The notes beneath the pieces are model-generated. The model was not told the origin of the DNA. It searched no databases and saw nothing but the letters and a program-made list of their open reading frames with translations. The translations under genes and the position numbers were made by a program. Below are positions 1 through 8,703 of a stretch of DNA of 28,734 nucleotides, in pieces (positions within the stretch are counted from its first letter, which is position 1; every line of letters begins with the position of its first letter). The DNA comes from CAYQTL01 sp964420405 (GTDB lineage Bacteria; Acidobacteriota; Thermoanaerobaculia; Thermoanaerobaculales; Sulfomarinibacteraceae): contig CAYQTL010000065.1 of the NCBI GenBank assembly GCA_964420405.1, positions 1 to 28,734 of the forward strand, read 5' to 3'.

Positions 1-153
1 TCCGTAGCGCCACCTTCCAGGTGGCAGGCTTCGCAGGCTCCGTAGCGCCACCTTCCAGGTGGCAGGCTTCGCAGGCCGATACGGGCTCCCGCAGGTCGAC
101 GGCTCCACGCTCGAACGTCGCCTGCCGGCTGGAAGCCGGCGCTACGGGCGCCG
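1..153. repeat. Palindromic GTAGCGCC repeat element, one partial and one full copy
   Basis: Positions 1-38 are repeated exactly at 39-76, so a 38-bp half unit sits in tandem with a full unit (42-145). The full unit begins GTAGCGCC with a 17-bp hairpin (stem GCCACC/GGTGGC, 47-63). After about 60 bp it ends in a second hairpin (GCCGGC/GCCGGC stem, loop TGGAA, 124-140) followed by GCTAC, so its two ends form an inverted repeat. The element begins about 12-20 bp downstream of the DUF1846 stop codon. The layout is REP/BIME-like; mobility and function are inference. Confidence 0.85.
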
Positions 154-164
154 GAGCCCGCGCC

Positions 165-1682
165 TCACGACACGAACAGCTTGGTGGACGCGAAGCTCGG
201 GTCGCAGGTCAGGTTGACGCCGAGCCGCCGTAGGCCGCGCTCGTCGCCGGAGGTCGGCAGGTGCGTCATGTGCAGCTCGCAGCCTCGCAGCCGCGGCAGC
301 TGCTGCATCGCCTCGAGGGCCGTCGGGTTGGTGGTCGAGCTGATGCTGAGCGCGATCAGCGTCTCCTCCAGGTTGAGGCTGATCGAGTCGCGCCCGAGCA
401 GGTCCTTGCGCAACGTCCCGATCGACTCGATCACCACCGGGCTGATCAGGTCGAGGCGGTCCGGGATTCCCGCCAGCTCCTTGATGGCGTTGAGCACCAG
501 CGCCGCCGCCGCGTGCAGCAGAGGGCTGTTGCGGCCGGTCACCACCGCGCCGTCGGGCAGCTCGACCGCGGCCCCGCTGAACACTCCGTGATGGCCCGTG
601 CCCGCCGTGCGCTCCGCCCTCGCCGCGACCTCCCTGGCCGGCACCACCACCGAGCGGTGCTCCGGTCGCAGGTCGAACTCCTCCATCAGGCCCTCGATCC
701 GCCGGACCGCCTCCTGCCCCTCGTTGCCGAGCGCCACGTCGCACGCGTACCGGAAGTACCGCCGCACGATCTCCTGGCGGCTCGCCTCCTGCGCCGCCTC
801 GTCGTCGGCGATCGCGAACCCCGCCCGGTTCACCCCCATGTCGGTCGGCGACCGGTAGGCCGACTCCCCCGTGATCCGCTCCAGGATCCGCCGCAGCAGC
901 GGGAACGCCTCGATGTCGCGGTTGTAGTTGACCGCCCGCTCGTCGTAGGCCTCGAGGTGGAACGGGTCGATCATGTTGACGTCGCGCAGCTCCGCCGTCG
1001 CCGCCTCGTAGGCCACGTTGACCGGGTGGCGCAGGGGCAGGTTCCAGATCGGAAAGGTCTCGAACTTGGCGTAGCCCGCCCGCACCCCGCGACGGTGCTC
1101 GTGGTAGACCTGCGACAGACAGGTCGCCATCTTGCCGCTGTTGGGCCCCGGCGCGTTGACCACCACCAGCGGCGCCGACGTCTCGATGTACGGGTTGGCG
1201 CCGTAGCCCTCGTCGCTCACCACCCTGGAGACGTCCGTCGGGTAGCCGGCGATCGGCCGGTGGGTCCACACCCGCACACCCCGTCGCTCGAGCCGGTTGC
1301 GGAAGACCTCGGCGGCGGGCTGGCCCTCGAACCGGGTGATCACCACCCCCGCGACCTGCAGACCCTGCTCCCGCAGGTCGTCGATCAGCTTGAAGGTGTC
1401 GGCGTCGTAGGTGATTCCGAAGTCGGCGCGGACCTTGCGGCGGTCGATGTCGCCGGCGTAGATGCACAGGATGATCTCGGTCCGGCTCGCGAGGCGCTGC
1501 AGCAGCCGCAGCTTGACGTTCGGCTCGAACCCCGGCAGCACCCGCGTCGCGTGGTAGTCGAACAGCAGCTTGCCGCCGAACTCCAGGTACAGCTTGCCGC
1601 CCACCTGGCCGATCCGCTCCTCGATCGCGCGGCTCTGCTCGGCGAGATAGCGCTCGTTGTCGAACGCCACGGTCTGCGCCAT
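165..1682 (-). CDS. DUF1846 family protein
   Basis: A 505-aa protein resembling the DUF1846 family (about 500 aa, cytoplasmic, biochemical function not established). The N-terminus, with FDNERYLAEQ, a KLYLEFGGKL stretch and HATRVLPGFEP near residues 40-55, is the family's typical opening. Length matches a complete member. The ATG at 1682 is preferred over the upstream alternative at 1724 because GGGAGGGG lies just before it and family members start at this point. No signal peptide or membrane segment is seen. It is a single minus-strand gene. A palindromic repeat lies directly downstream and a degenerate copy lies upstream, separating it from the peptidase gene. Family assignment is from recognised sequence; no pathway can be inferred from context. 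Confidence 0.88.
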   Translation of the reverse strand: MAQTVAFDNERYLAEQSRAIEERIGQVGGKLYLEFGGKLLFDYHATRVLPGFEPNVKLRLLQRLASRTEIILCIYAGDIDRRKVRADFGITYDADTFKLIDDLREQGLQVAGVVITRFEGQPAAEVFRNRLERRGVRVWTHRPIAGYPTDVSRVVSDEGYGANPYIETSAPLVVVNAPGPNSGKMATCLSQVYHEHRRGVRAGYAKFETFPIWNLPLRHPVNVAYEAATAELRDVNMIDPFHLEAYDERAVNYNRDIEAFPLLRRILERITGESAYRSPTDMGVNRAGFAIADDEAAQEASRQEIVRRYFRYACDVALGNEGQEAVRRIEGLMEEFDLRPEHRSVVVPAREVAARAERTAGTGHHGVFSGAAVELPDGAVVTGRNSPLLHAAAALVLNAIKELAGIPDRLDLISPVVIESIGTLRKDLLGRDSISLNLEETLIALSISSTTNPTALEAMQQLPRLRGCELHMTHLPTSGDERGLRRLGVNLTCDPSFASTKLFVS

Positions 1683-1793
1683 GCCCCCTCCCGTCCTGTG
1701 GTGTCGCGCCGTCGCCGGGAGCATAGCAGCGCGGTCTCAGCTCCGGCACCGCCCGGAGCGCCACTGTCCGTCTCCAGCTGACGTCGAGTCGCA

Positions 1794-1896
1794 GTGCCGG
1801 CTTCCAGCTGGCTCGCTTCGCAGGCCGATGCGGGCTCACGCAGATCGGTGCACGTGGCCCGGACGTCTGCCTGCCGGCCGCACGCGAGCGCCGTGC
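1794..1896. repeat. Degenerate copy of the palindromic repeat element
   Basis: This carries the GCCGGCTTCCAGCTGGC-like hairpin followed by the CGCTTCGCAGGCCGATGCGGGCTC body shared, with changes, with the 1-153 and 20212-20415 copies. It then runs into a decayed second hairpin (CTGCCGGCCGCACGCGAGCGCC). Both stems carry mismatches, so this is an old copy. It lies about 22 bp downstream of the M1 peptidase stop codon. Confidence 0.7.
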
Positions 1897-1917
1897 GCAT
1901 CTCCCGGCCGGGTCCCG

Positions 1918-3177
1918 TCAACGGCCGAGAGCCGCCTCCAGCCACTGCCGCGCCTCCGGCGACACCACCTCCCCGAGCGCCTCGAGACACGCCCCGGTGG
2001 TGTGTGGCCGGCCGTCCAGCCGCGCCCGCAGGAACCGCAGGAAAGCCTCCCGTCCGACCTCCGCCTCCAGCTCCGCGAGCAGCACCGGCCCTTTCCGGTA
2101 CAGCACCTCGAACGCCCGCTCGTCGCCGCGCTCGATCCCCCGCACCGCCGGCAGCCCGGCGGCCACCTCGCGGTACCGCTCGAGCCACCGCGCGAAGACC
2201 TCGTCGCCCAGCCTCTCGCGCAGCACCATCAGCGCCGTCATCTCGGCGAACGACTCGTTCAGCCAGTCCTCCCAGTCCGTCGTGGACGCTCCCCGCCACC
2301 ACAGGTGCGACACCTCGTGCGCCAGGTACCGGAGGAAGCCCGCGTCCCGTCCCGGGTCGGCCTCCGGCCCGGCGTCGTACAGCATCACCACCAGTCCCGG
2401 CCGGGCATACCCGCCGCCACTCTCGCGGGGGGCGAACACCACCTCCACCCGGTCGCCGGCGGCGGGACCGAACCACGCCGCCAGCGTACGGCGGACCTGT
2501 CGCGCCGCCTCGGCGATCCGCTCCGCCGTCTGTGCCGGCAGGTCGACGTGCCGGATCGAGAGGTCGCCGCCGACATCGAGGCGACGCAGCTCCGGCGCCG
2601 CGATCAGCACCGTGTCCGGAGCGTCGTCCACCGCCGACCGCCACACGCCGTCCTCGAGCCGCAGGCCCCCGGTCCCGACCGCCGTCCAGCCGTCGGGAAG
2701 CTCCACCTGCAGCCGCAGGTCGTACGGGCTCCCGGAACCGTCGAACGGCACCCATCCCGAGTACGCCGCGACCAGCTCCACCCAGCCCTGGTGCACCTGG
2801 ATCACCCCGAACGCGTCGGGCTCCACCGCGCCCCGCGTGACCAGCCGCACGCGGACGGGCTCGCCCGTCGCGGGTTGCGCCAGGTGCACACGCAGCGGTG
2901 TCGCCTGCGGGGCGTAACGGTAGGGACCGTCGCCGTGCTTCTCGTGCGTGAACCCGGCGAGACCCACGTCGGCCTCGACCGCGGTCAGCTCCAGTCTCCG
3001 GTTGAGCAGGGCCTCGATCGACTCCGCTCCCGCGTCTGGAACGACCGTCAGGGTGGCGGTCGACATGATCGTCCCCGCTGCCGGGTCCACCACCGCCTCA
3101 ACCTCGAGGGCCTGTATGCCCGCCCCGGCGACGGACGCCACCGACAGCAGCGTCGCCAGCACCACCGCCCGCTCCAT
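1918..3177 (-). CDS. Secreted M1-family-like metallopeptidase
   Basis: A 419-aa protein with an N-terminal signal peptide (hydrophobic residues about 4-20, ending near GAG) and a beta-rich domain to about residue 200. A gluzincin zinc site follows: HEVSH at residues 287-291 with WLNESFAEM placing the third ligand at E308, the HExxH-x(~16)-NE spacing of M1 aminopeptidases. The usual GxMEN exopeptidase motif is not obvious; GGGYARPG sits at the equivalent place, so aminopeptidase activity is uncertain. It is about half the length of PepN-type enzymes and lacks the long C-terminal domain. The ATG at 3177 is chosen because the signal peptide starts there; an in-frame start at 3210 would bury it. 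It is transcribed in the same direction as the exporter operon ending at 3330, with a 152-bp gap. Confidence 0.82.
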   Translation of the reverse strand: MERAVVLATLLSVASVAGAGIQALEVEAVVDPAAGTIMSTATLTVVPDAGAESIEALLNRRLELTAVEADVGLAGFTHEKHGDGPYRYAPQATPLRVHLAQPATGEPVRVRLVTRGAVEPDAFGVIQVHQGWVELVAAYSGWVPFDGSGSPYDLRLQVELPDGWTAVGTGGLRLEDGVWRSAVDDAPDTVLIAAPELRRLDVGGDLSIRHVDLPAQTAERIAEAARQVRRTLAAWFGPAAGDRVEVVFAPRESGGGYARPGLVVMLYDAGPEADPGRDAGFLRYLAHEVSHLWWRGASTTDWEDWLNESFAEMTALMVLRERLGDEVFARWLERYREVAAGLPAVRGIERGDERAFEVLYRKGPVLLAELEAEVGREAFLRFLRARLDGRPHTTGACLEALGEVVSPEARQWLEAALGR

Positions 3178-3329
3178 CACCCACCTCCCGCCCGAGTCTA
3201 CGCCCGCCACCCCGGGTGTGCCCCGACGTCACGGCACCACGCGACGATCCAGGGACGCGCCCTGCGCGCGGGAGCGCCGAAGCACTGTCGCGTGGCCCCC
3301 CTGCGCTGCCATCCCGGAGGGTACCGGCC

Positions 3330-4475
3330 TCAACCGAGCTGTCGCCGGAACCGCCACACGCCGAGCGCGAACAGCACCCCGCCGATGAGGGCGATCGCCG
3401 CGATCGAGTCCCACAGCAGCCAGACGCCCGCGCCGCGGAAGAAGATCCCGAAGGCCACCTCGAGGAAGTGGTACAGCGGCGACACCACCATCGCCTCCCG
3501 AATCAGCCGCGGCATCCCCTCGGGCGGGGTCCAGGCCCCGGACAGGAACATCATCGGCCCGAACACGAGGATGGTCATCATCCCCACCTGCGCCATGTTC
3601 CGCGCGAGGGTGGCGATGAAGAGACCGAGACCCGACACCGTGAACACGTACAGCGCCGTGACCGCGAAGAACAGCGGCAGGCTGCCGCGGATCGGCAGGC
3701 CGAACAGCGGCACCCCGATGGCACCGATTCCGAGTGCGGCGGCACCGAGGATCACCAGGCTCATCGCCAGCACCTTGGGAAGCATGATCTGGGTCGGCGT
3801 CAACGGCGAGACCATCAGCTGCTCGACCGTCCCCCGCTCCTTCTCGCGGACGAGGGCCGCCCCCGGCAGCAGGATGCAGAACAGCGTGATCAGGTTGAGC
3901 AGCTCGGACACGATCATGAACCACGCCTCGCGCCGGTTCGGGTTGAACAGCACGCGCTGGTCGAGATCCACCCGGGGCGGATCGGGCGCCGCCGACGGCG
4001 GCCTCAGGTCGGCCTCGGCCAGGTCGCGCCCGAGCTCGGCCGCCACCCTGCCGGCGTAGCTCGCCGCCAGCGTCGCGAGCGCCGAGTTGGTGGCGTCGAC
4101 CAGCAGCTGGACCTCCGCCTGGCGGCCGCGCGCGAGGTCGGCGCCGAAGCCCGACGGCACGTCCAGCACCAGCATCGTCTCGCCCAGATCGAGGCGCCGC
4201 ATCGCCTCCGCGAGGTCGGTGGTCTCACTCTGCAGCTGGAACTCCTGATCAGGGAACCGTGCCACCAGCTCCCGCGACGCGGCGCTGTGGTCCATGTCCA
4301 CGACCGTCATCGGCGCGCGCTCGAGCTGGAGGCTGATGCCGGACGCCGCGAGGTACAGGTCGGCGGTGAACGCGTACAGCAGGAACGCCACCAGCACCAG
4401 GTCGCGGGAGAGCTGCAGCAGCTCCTTGACCGTCATCACCCGCAACCGGCGCAGCCAGGTCGCGAGCCCGCTCAC
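3330..4475 (-). CDS. ABC-2 type export permease, second of the pair (YbhR/YhhJ-like)
   Basis: A 381-aa inner-membrane permease of the ABC-2 superfamily. One N-terminal membrane segment (about 17-40) is followed by a long extracytoplasmic domain (to about 190) beginning MTVVDMDHSAASREL. Five C-terminal membrane segments follow, with the family's conserved cytoplasmic stretch VREKERGTVEQLMVSPL between the first two. The start is a GTG at 4475 whose last bases overlap the TGA of the upstream permease (GTGA overlap), a signature of translational coupling. It is the last gene of the exporter operon and probably forms a heterodimer with the 4472-5626 product. A longer reading frame extending to 5813 is only an overlap artefact with the upstream gene. 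The substrate is unknown; relatives export drugs or act on cell-envelope compounds. Confidence 0.92.
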   Translation of the reverse strand: MSGLATWLRRLRVMTVKELLQLSRDLVLVAFLLYAFTADLYLAASGISLQLERAPMTVVDMDHSAASRELVARFPDQEFQLQSETTDLAEAMRRLDLGETMLVLDVPSGFGADLARGRQAEVQLLVDATNSALATLAASYAGRVAAELGRDLAEADLRPPSAAPDPPRVDLDQRVLFNPNRREAWFMIVSELLNLITLFCILLPGAALVREKERGTVEQLMVSPLTPTQIMLPKVLAMSLVILGAAALGIGAIGVPLFGLPIRGSLPLFFAVTALYVFTVSGLGLFIATLARNMAQVGMMTILVFGPMMFLSGAWTPPEGMPRLIREAMVVSPLYHFLEVAFGIFFRGAGVWLLWDSIAAIALIGGVLFALGVWRFRRQLG

Positions 4476-5626
4476 GCCGACGGCCTCTTGGAGAACGCCG
4501 CGAACCCGATCCCGAGCAGCGCGGCGGCGTACCCCGCCAGCACCAGCATCGCGAGCCACATCTGGGCGAGACCGGTTCCCTTGAGGAAGCTGCCGAGCAC
4601 GATCTCGGTGTAGTACATGGCCGGCAGCAGGTGCGCGATCACCTGTGCCTCGCCGCTGAGTGACTGGATCGGGATCAGCACACCCGAGTACAGCAGCGCG
4701 GGGATCAGGGTGACGATCGCGGTCACCACCATCGCCGCGACCTGTGTCCGCACCAGCACCGACACCACCAGCCCGATGCCGGTGGTGCACACCACGTACA
4801 GCATCGTCGCCGCCGCGAAGAAGGCGAAGCTGCCGCGGAACGGCGCTCCGTACAGCACGGTCGCGAGCAGGAACAGGATCCCGGCGTTGAGCAGCGAGAT
4901 CGCCACATAGGGCGCCAGCTTCCCCGCGAGGAACTCGAGCCGCGTGACGGTCGACGCGTAGACGTTGTAGATCGACCCCGTCTCCTTCTCCCGCACCACG
5001 CCGAGGGCGGTGAGGAACGGCGGCGAGATCATCAGGATGACCATCATCAGCTTCGGCGCCAGCGAGTTGATCGTCTCCACGCTCTCGTTGTACAGGTTGC
5101 GTACCTCGATGCGGATCGGCTGCAGCCGTCGCCGCACCGACTCCGGCGGCAGGCCGGTGCGCCGCGCGAGCGCGGCCGTCGCGATCTCCACCGAGGCGGC
5201 GGCGTTGATCGCCGTCACGTAGCCGGCGGTGGTCTCGGCCCGGAACGGGAAGGTCCCGTCCACCAGCGTCTGGACCGACGCCGGCCGGCCCGCGGCCAGC
5301 CGCTCGCCGAACCCGTGGGGGATGATCAACGCCATCCGGATCCGGCCGTCGAGCAGCAGCGGGTCCACCGCGTCGTCGTCCCACACGGTTCCACGGAACG
5401 AGAAGTACCGCGAGTCCGTGAACCGCCGCGCGTAGTCGCGGCTGGCGGTGGTGCTGTCCCGGTCGAGCACCACCATCGGAATGTCCTCGACGTCGAACGA
5501 CAGCCCGTAGCCGAACAGCAGCGCCAGCGCCGCCGGCACCACGAACGCCAGCGCGAAGAACAGCCGGTCCCGGAGGATCACCCGCACCTCCTTCGACGCC
5601 ACCGACATCGCCCGCGCCGGCCTCAT
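4472..5626 (-). CDS. ABC-2 type export permease, first of the pair (YbhS-like)
   Basis: A 384-aa ABC-2 permease with the same architecture as its neighbour. Its first membrane segment is LFFALAFVVPAALALLFGY (about 23-42). The extracytoplasmic domain holds VVLDRDSTTASRDYARRF, and the conserved VVREKETGSIYNVYAST loop lies between C-terminal membrane segments. The ATG at 5626 overlaps the TGA of the ATPase gene (ATGA), so the two are translationally coupled. With the dual ATPase, the HlyD-like adaptor and the TolC-like channel encoded upstream, it matches the E. coli YbhGFSR layout. The two permeases differ in sequence, so the membrane part is predicted to be a heterodimer. Confidence 0.93.
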   Translation of the reverse strand: MRPARAMSVASKEVRVILRDRLFFALAFVVPAALALLFGYGLSFDVEDIPMVVLDRDSTTASRDYARRFTDSRYFSFRGTVWDDDAVDPLLLDGRIRMALIIPHGFGERLAAGRPASVQTLVDGTFPFRAETTAGYVTAINAAASVEIATAALARRTGLPPESVRRRLQPIRIEVRNLYNESVETINSLAPKLMMVILMISPPFLTALGVVREKETGSIYNVYASTVTRLEFLAGKLAPYVAISLLNAGILFLLATVLYGAPFRGSFAFFAAATMLYVVCTTGIGLVVSVLVRTQVAAMVVTAIVTLIPALLYSGVLIPIQSLSGEAQVIAHLLPAMYYTEIVLGSFLKGTGLAQMWLAMLVLAGYAAALLGIGFAAFSKRPSA

Positions 5627-7587
5627 GCCGCCTCCTCTCCGCGCCGCTCGAGGCCCAGCGTCCGGTACACGAAGACGTCCTCCATCGACAGGGACCGCCG
5701 TTGGACCGACTCCAGCCCGAGGCCCTCCTTCTCGAGGATCTCCCGCACCCGGTCACGGGCACGTTCCGGCTCGCGCGCCAGCAGGTGGATGTCGCGACCG
5801 AACAGGCTGACACCCTCGAAGCCGGCCTCCTGCAACGGCTCCAGGGCCTCCAGCGGCCGGTCGCACCGCACCTCCAGCAGCGCCCCGGCCTCCTCCTCGA
5901 CCTCCGCCTTCATCTCCGCCGGCGAGCCGGCCGCCACGATCCGCCCGGCGTACATCAGCGCCAGCCGGTCGCACCGCTCGGCCTCGCTCATGTAGTGGGT
6001 CGTCACCAGGATCGCGACCCCCGCCTCGCGCGACAGCCGGTGGAGGATCTCCCAGAACGCGCGCCGCCCGAGCGGGTCGACGCCGGAGGTCGGTTCATCC
6101 AGGAACAGCACCCGCGGCCGGTGCACGAGGGCACACCCCAGCGCCAGACGCTGCTTCAAGCCCACCGGCAGCGACGCCGCCCGCGTCCCCCGGTGGTCCT
6201 CCAGCCCCGACATCCCGAGCACCCAGGCGGTGCGCTCGCGGGCGACCCGCCCGGGAAGGCCGTAGATCCCCGCGTACAGCCGGATGTTCTCGGTCACCGT
6301 CAGGTCCTCGTACAGGGAGAACTGCTGCGACATGTAGCCGACACGCTCGCGCAGCACCCGCTCGGCGCGTCGCATCCCCGCCCCGGCCACCTCGCCGCTG
6401 CCGGCGCTCGGGGTGAGGATTCCGAGCAGCATCTTGATCGCCGTCGTCTTGCCCGCCCCGTTGGCGCCGAGCAGGCCGAAGATCTCGCCACGTCCGACGC
6501 GGAAGCTGATCTCGTCCACCGCCGTGAAACCGTCGAACCGCTTGGTCAGCCCGTCGGCGCGGACCGCCGTCTCCGAGCCCTCGCGAGCCGCGTCCTCCGG
6601 GTAGCCGAGGGAGCTGTCGCCGGAGCCGTGCCCACCGCCTGCTCCCTCGCGCTCCAGCAGCGACAGGAACACGTCCTCCAGGCCCGGCTCCCGGGTCTCG
6701 ATGTCCTCCACCTCGAGGTGGTGCGCTCGCAGAGCCCGCTCGACCGCCGCCCGCGCCTCCTCCGGCCCGGCGTCGGCGACGCACGTCCGGACCTCCTCGC
6801 CGAGGGCGGTCGCCCGCCCGACCTCGCCCAGGACCCGCCGCGTCTCGTCCGCCGCCCCGGATCGCACCGTCACCACCGCGCCGGGCGCCTCCGCCCGGAT
6901 CTCGTCGGGCTCGCCTTCGGCCAGCACCCGGCCTGCGAACAGCAGCGCCGCCCGATGGAAGCGGGCCGCCTCGTCCATGTAGGCGGTCGACACCAGGGCG
7001 GTCATGCCCTGCTCGCGCAGCAGCTCCGCGATGATCGACCAGAAGTCGCGTCGCGAGACCGGGTCGACGCCGGTCGTGGGCTCGTCGAGCACCACCAGCT
7101 CGGGCTCGTGGATCAGGGTGCAGACCAGGCCGAGCTTCTGCTTCATGCCGCCGGAGAGGTGCTTCATCGGCCGGTCGCGGAACTCCGCCAGCCGCGTCAT
7201 GTCGTACAGCCGTCGCTTGCGCTCGACCAGCCGCTGGTGGCCGACCAGCCGCAGGCGGGCGAAGAAGTCCACGTTCTCGTCGACCGACAGCTCGCGGTAC
7301 AGGTTCTGTCCCAGCCCCTGGGGCATGAACCCGATACGGTCCTTGACAGTCTCCGCGGCGGCCTCCGAGTCGATCGTCGTGCCGAACACCTCGACCTCGC
7401 CGCGGTCGTGGCGCAGCACGCCCGACAGCGCCTTCATCAGCGTGCTCTTGCCGGCGCCGTCCGGTCCGAGGAGGCCGTAGATCTGTCCCCGCTCGACGCG
7501 CAGGTCGACGCCGCCGAGGGCGCGCTGGCGCCCGTAGCTCTTCTCGACCCCCCGGACGCGTACCGCCAGATCGGGTTCCGCTACCAC
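5623..7587 (-). CDS. Double-ATPase subunit of ABC exporter (YbhF/RbbA-like)
   Basis: A 654-aa protein with two complete nucleotide-binding domains in tandem. NBD1 has Walker A GPDGAGKST (about 41-49), signature LSGGMKQKLGL and Walker B VVLDEPTTGVDP. NBD2 starts near residue 340 with Walker A GANGAGKTT (about 370), but its signature is LPVGLKQRLALG instead of LSGG, followed by FLDEPTSGVDP. An altered second signature is typical of this YbhF-like subgroup and suggests unequal ATP sites. The GTG at 7587 is chosen as start because GGGAG sits 8 bp upstream and it overlaps the adaptor stop codon by 7 bp; another GTG at 7620 is possible and would add 11 residues. It energises export through the two downstream permeases. 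Confidence 0.93.
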   Translation of the reverse strand: MVAEPDLAVRVRGVEKSYGRQRALGGVDLRVERGQIYGLLGPDGAGKSTLMKALSGVLRHDRGEVEVFGTTIDSEAAAETVKDRIGFMPQGLGQNLYRELSVDENVDFFARLRLVGHQRLVERKRRLYDMTRLAEFRDRPMKHLSGGMKQKLGLVCTLIHEPELVVLDEPTTGVDPVSRRDFWSIIAELLREQGMTALVSTAYMDEAARFHRAALLFAGRVLAEGEPDEIRAEAPGAVVTVRSGAADETRRVLGEVGRATALGEEVRTCVADAGPEEARAAVERALRAHHLEVEDIETREPGLEDVFLSLLEREGAGGGHGSGDSSLGYPEDAAREGSETAVRADGLTKRFDGFTAVDEISFRVGRGEIFGLLGANGAGKTTAIKMLLGILTPSAGSGEVAGAGMRRAERVLRERVGYMSQQFSLYEDLTVTENIRLYAGIYGLPGRVARERTAWVLGMSGLEDHRGTRAASLPVGLKQRLALGCALVHRPRVLFLDEPTSGVDPLGRRAFWEILHRLSREAGVAILVTTHYMSEAERCDRLALMYAGRIVAAGSPAEMKAEVEEEAGALLEVRCDRPLEALEPLQEAGFEGVSLFGRDIHLLAREPERARDRVREILEKEGLGLESVQRRSLSMEDVFVYRTLGLERRGEEAA

Positions 7588-8702
7588 CTCGGCGGCTCCC
7601 AGGCCACACCGTCGCGCCACCGGATCACCGCGTCGGCCGGCATCCCGGGGGTCAGCTCGTGGTCCGGGTTCTCCTCCAGGTAGAGGCGGATCTCGTACAC
7701 CATCTTCACCCGCTGCTCCGCGGTCTGCACCTCCTTCGGCGTGAACTCCGCCTCCGACGCGATGAAGCGCAGGGTCGCGTCGTACGGCGCGTCGGGATAC
7801 GCGTCGGTCCAGATCCGCGCCTCGAGGCCGCGCCGCAGCTTCCCGATCGTCGGCTCGGGTACGTAGGCTTTCAGGTACAGGCGGTCGAGGTCGACCACCT
7901 CCAGTACGGGGGATCCCGGCACCACCGCCTCGCCCGGGTCGACCAGGCTCTCGACCACCGTGCCCGCCGCGGGCGCCCGGATCACCAGGTCGTCGAGCCC
8001 CGCGCGGGCCTCGTCGAGCACCGCCCGCGCCCGCGCCGCGTGCGACCGGGCCGCGCGCACCTCCGCCTCCCGGGCCCGGATCCGGCGCTCCCCGAGACGC
8101 GCCCGACCGAGCTCGGAGCGGGCCTGCTCCACGCCCGAGCGGGCCGCCTCCACCTCCTCGCGGGAGGTCGCCGCCGCCGTCCGGGCCTCCTCCGCCCGGC
8201 GGTCGGGAACCGAGCCGCGGGCCGCGAGCGCGGAGAACCGCTCCGCGTCGCGCACCGCCTGCTCCGCTGCTGCCACCGCCCGCTGGTGCGCCGCCGTCGC
8301 CCGGGCGAGGGCCGCGGTCGCCGCGTCGACCCCCAGCGGCACCTCGCGCTCGAGGACCCGCAGGCTCCGGCGGGCCGCGTCGGCCTGCGCCTCGGTGGCG
8401 TGCAGCCGGGCCTCGGCCTGCCGCACCCGGGCCCGGACGCGGGCGTCGTCCAGGCGCACCATCGCCACACCCTCCTCCACCCTGTCGCCCTCGCGGACCG
8501 GAACCGCCACCACCCGCCCGGCAACCTGGCTCGCGGCCGTCAGCCGGTCGCCCTCGATCCGTCCGTTGGCCTGGATCAGCCCCTCCGGCAGCCCCTCGTC
8601 CGACGCGAGCACCATGAAGGCCACGCCCGCGGCCACGGCGACGACCACCGCCGCCGCGACCGCCGTCCCCGTGTGGTCGGCCAGCGCCCGTCGCAGTCCC
8701 AT
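7581..8702 (-). CDS. HlyD/YbhG-family periplasmic adaptor
   Basis: A 373-aa membrane-fusion protein. It has an N-terminal membrane anchor (alanine/valine-rich, about residues 14-33) and a first half of the biotinyl-lipoyl-like hairpin (VAGRVVAVPVREGDRVEEG, about 66-84). A long alanine/arginine-rich coiled coil follows (about 90-220). The second lipoyl half (IRAPAAGTVVESLVDPGEAV) and a beta-barrel (YLKAYVPE) end near EIRLYLEENPDHELTPGMPADAVIRW. The ATG at 8702 lies 1 bp after the TolC-like gene's stop codon. The protein bridges the inner-membrane ABC complex and the outer-membrane channel encoded immediately upstream. High confidence in family and complex; the exported compound cannot be read from sequence. 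Confidence 0.93.
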   Translation of the reverse strand: MGLRRALADHTGTAVAAAVVVAVAAGVAFMVLASDEGLPEGLIQANGRIEGDRLTAASQVAGRVVAVPVREGDRVEEGVAMVRLDDARVRARVRQAEARLHATEAQADAARRSLRVLEREVPLGVDAATAALARATAAHQRAVAAAEQAVRDAERFSALAARGSVPDRRAEEARTAAATSREEVEAARSGVEQARSELGRARLGERRIRAREAEVRAARSHAARARAVLDEARAGLDDLVIRAPAAGTVVESLVDPGEAVVPGSPVLEVVDLDRLYLKAYVPEPTIGKLRRGLEARIWTDAYPDAPYDATLRFIASEAEFTPKEVQTAEQRVKMVYEIRLYLEENPDHELTPGMPADAVIRWRDGVAWEPPRW

Positions 8703-8703
8703 C

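Noticed and set aside
261..1781. Long plus-strand frame opposite the DUF1846 gene
   Set aside because: Arginine, histidine and proline rich translation antisense to a recognised protein; a normal by-product of high GC. The same holds for plus-strand frames 1657-4059, 5701-7683 and 7960-10167.
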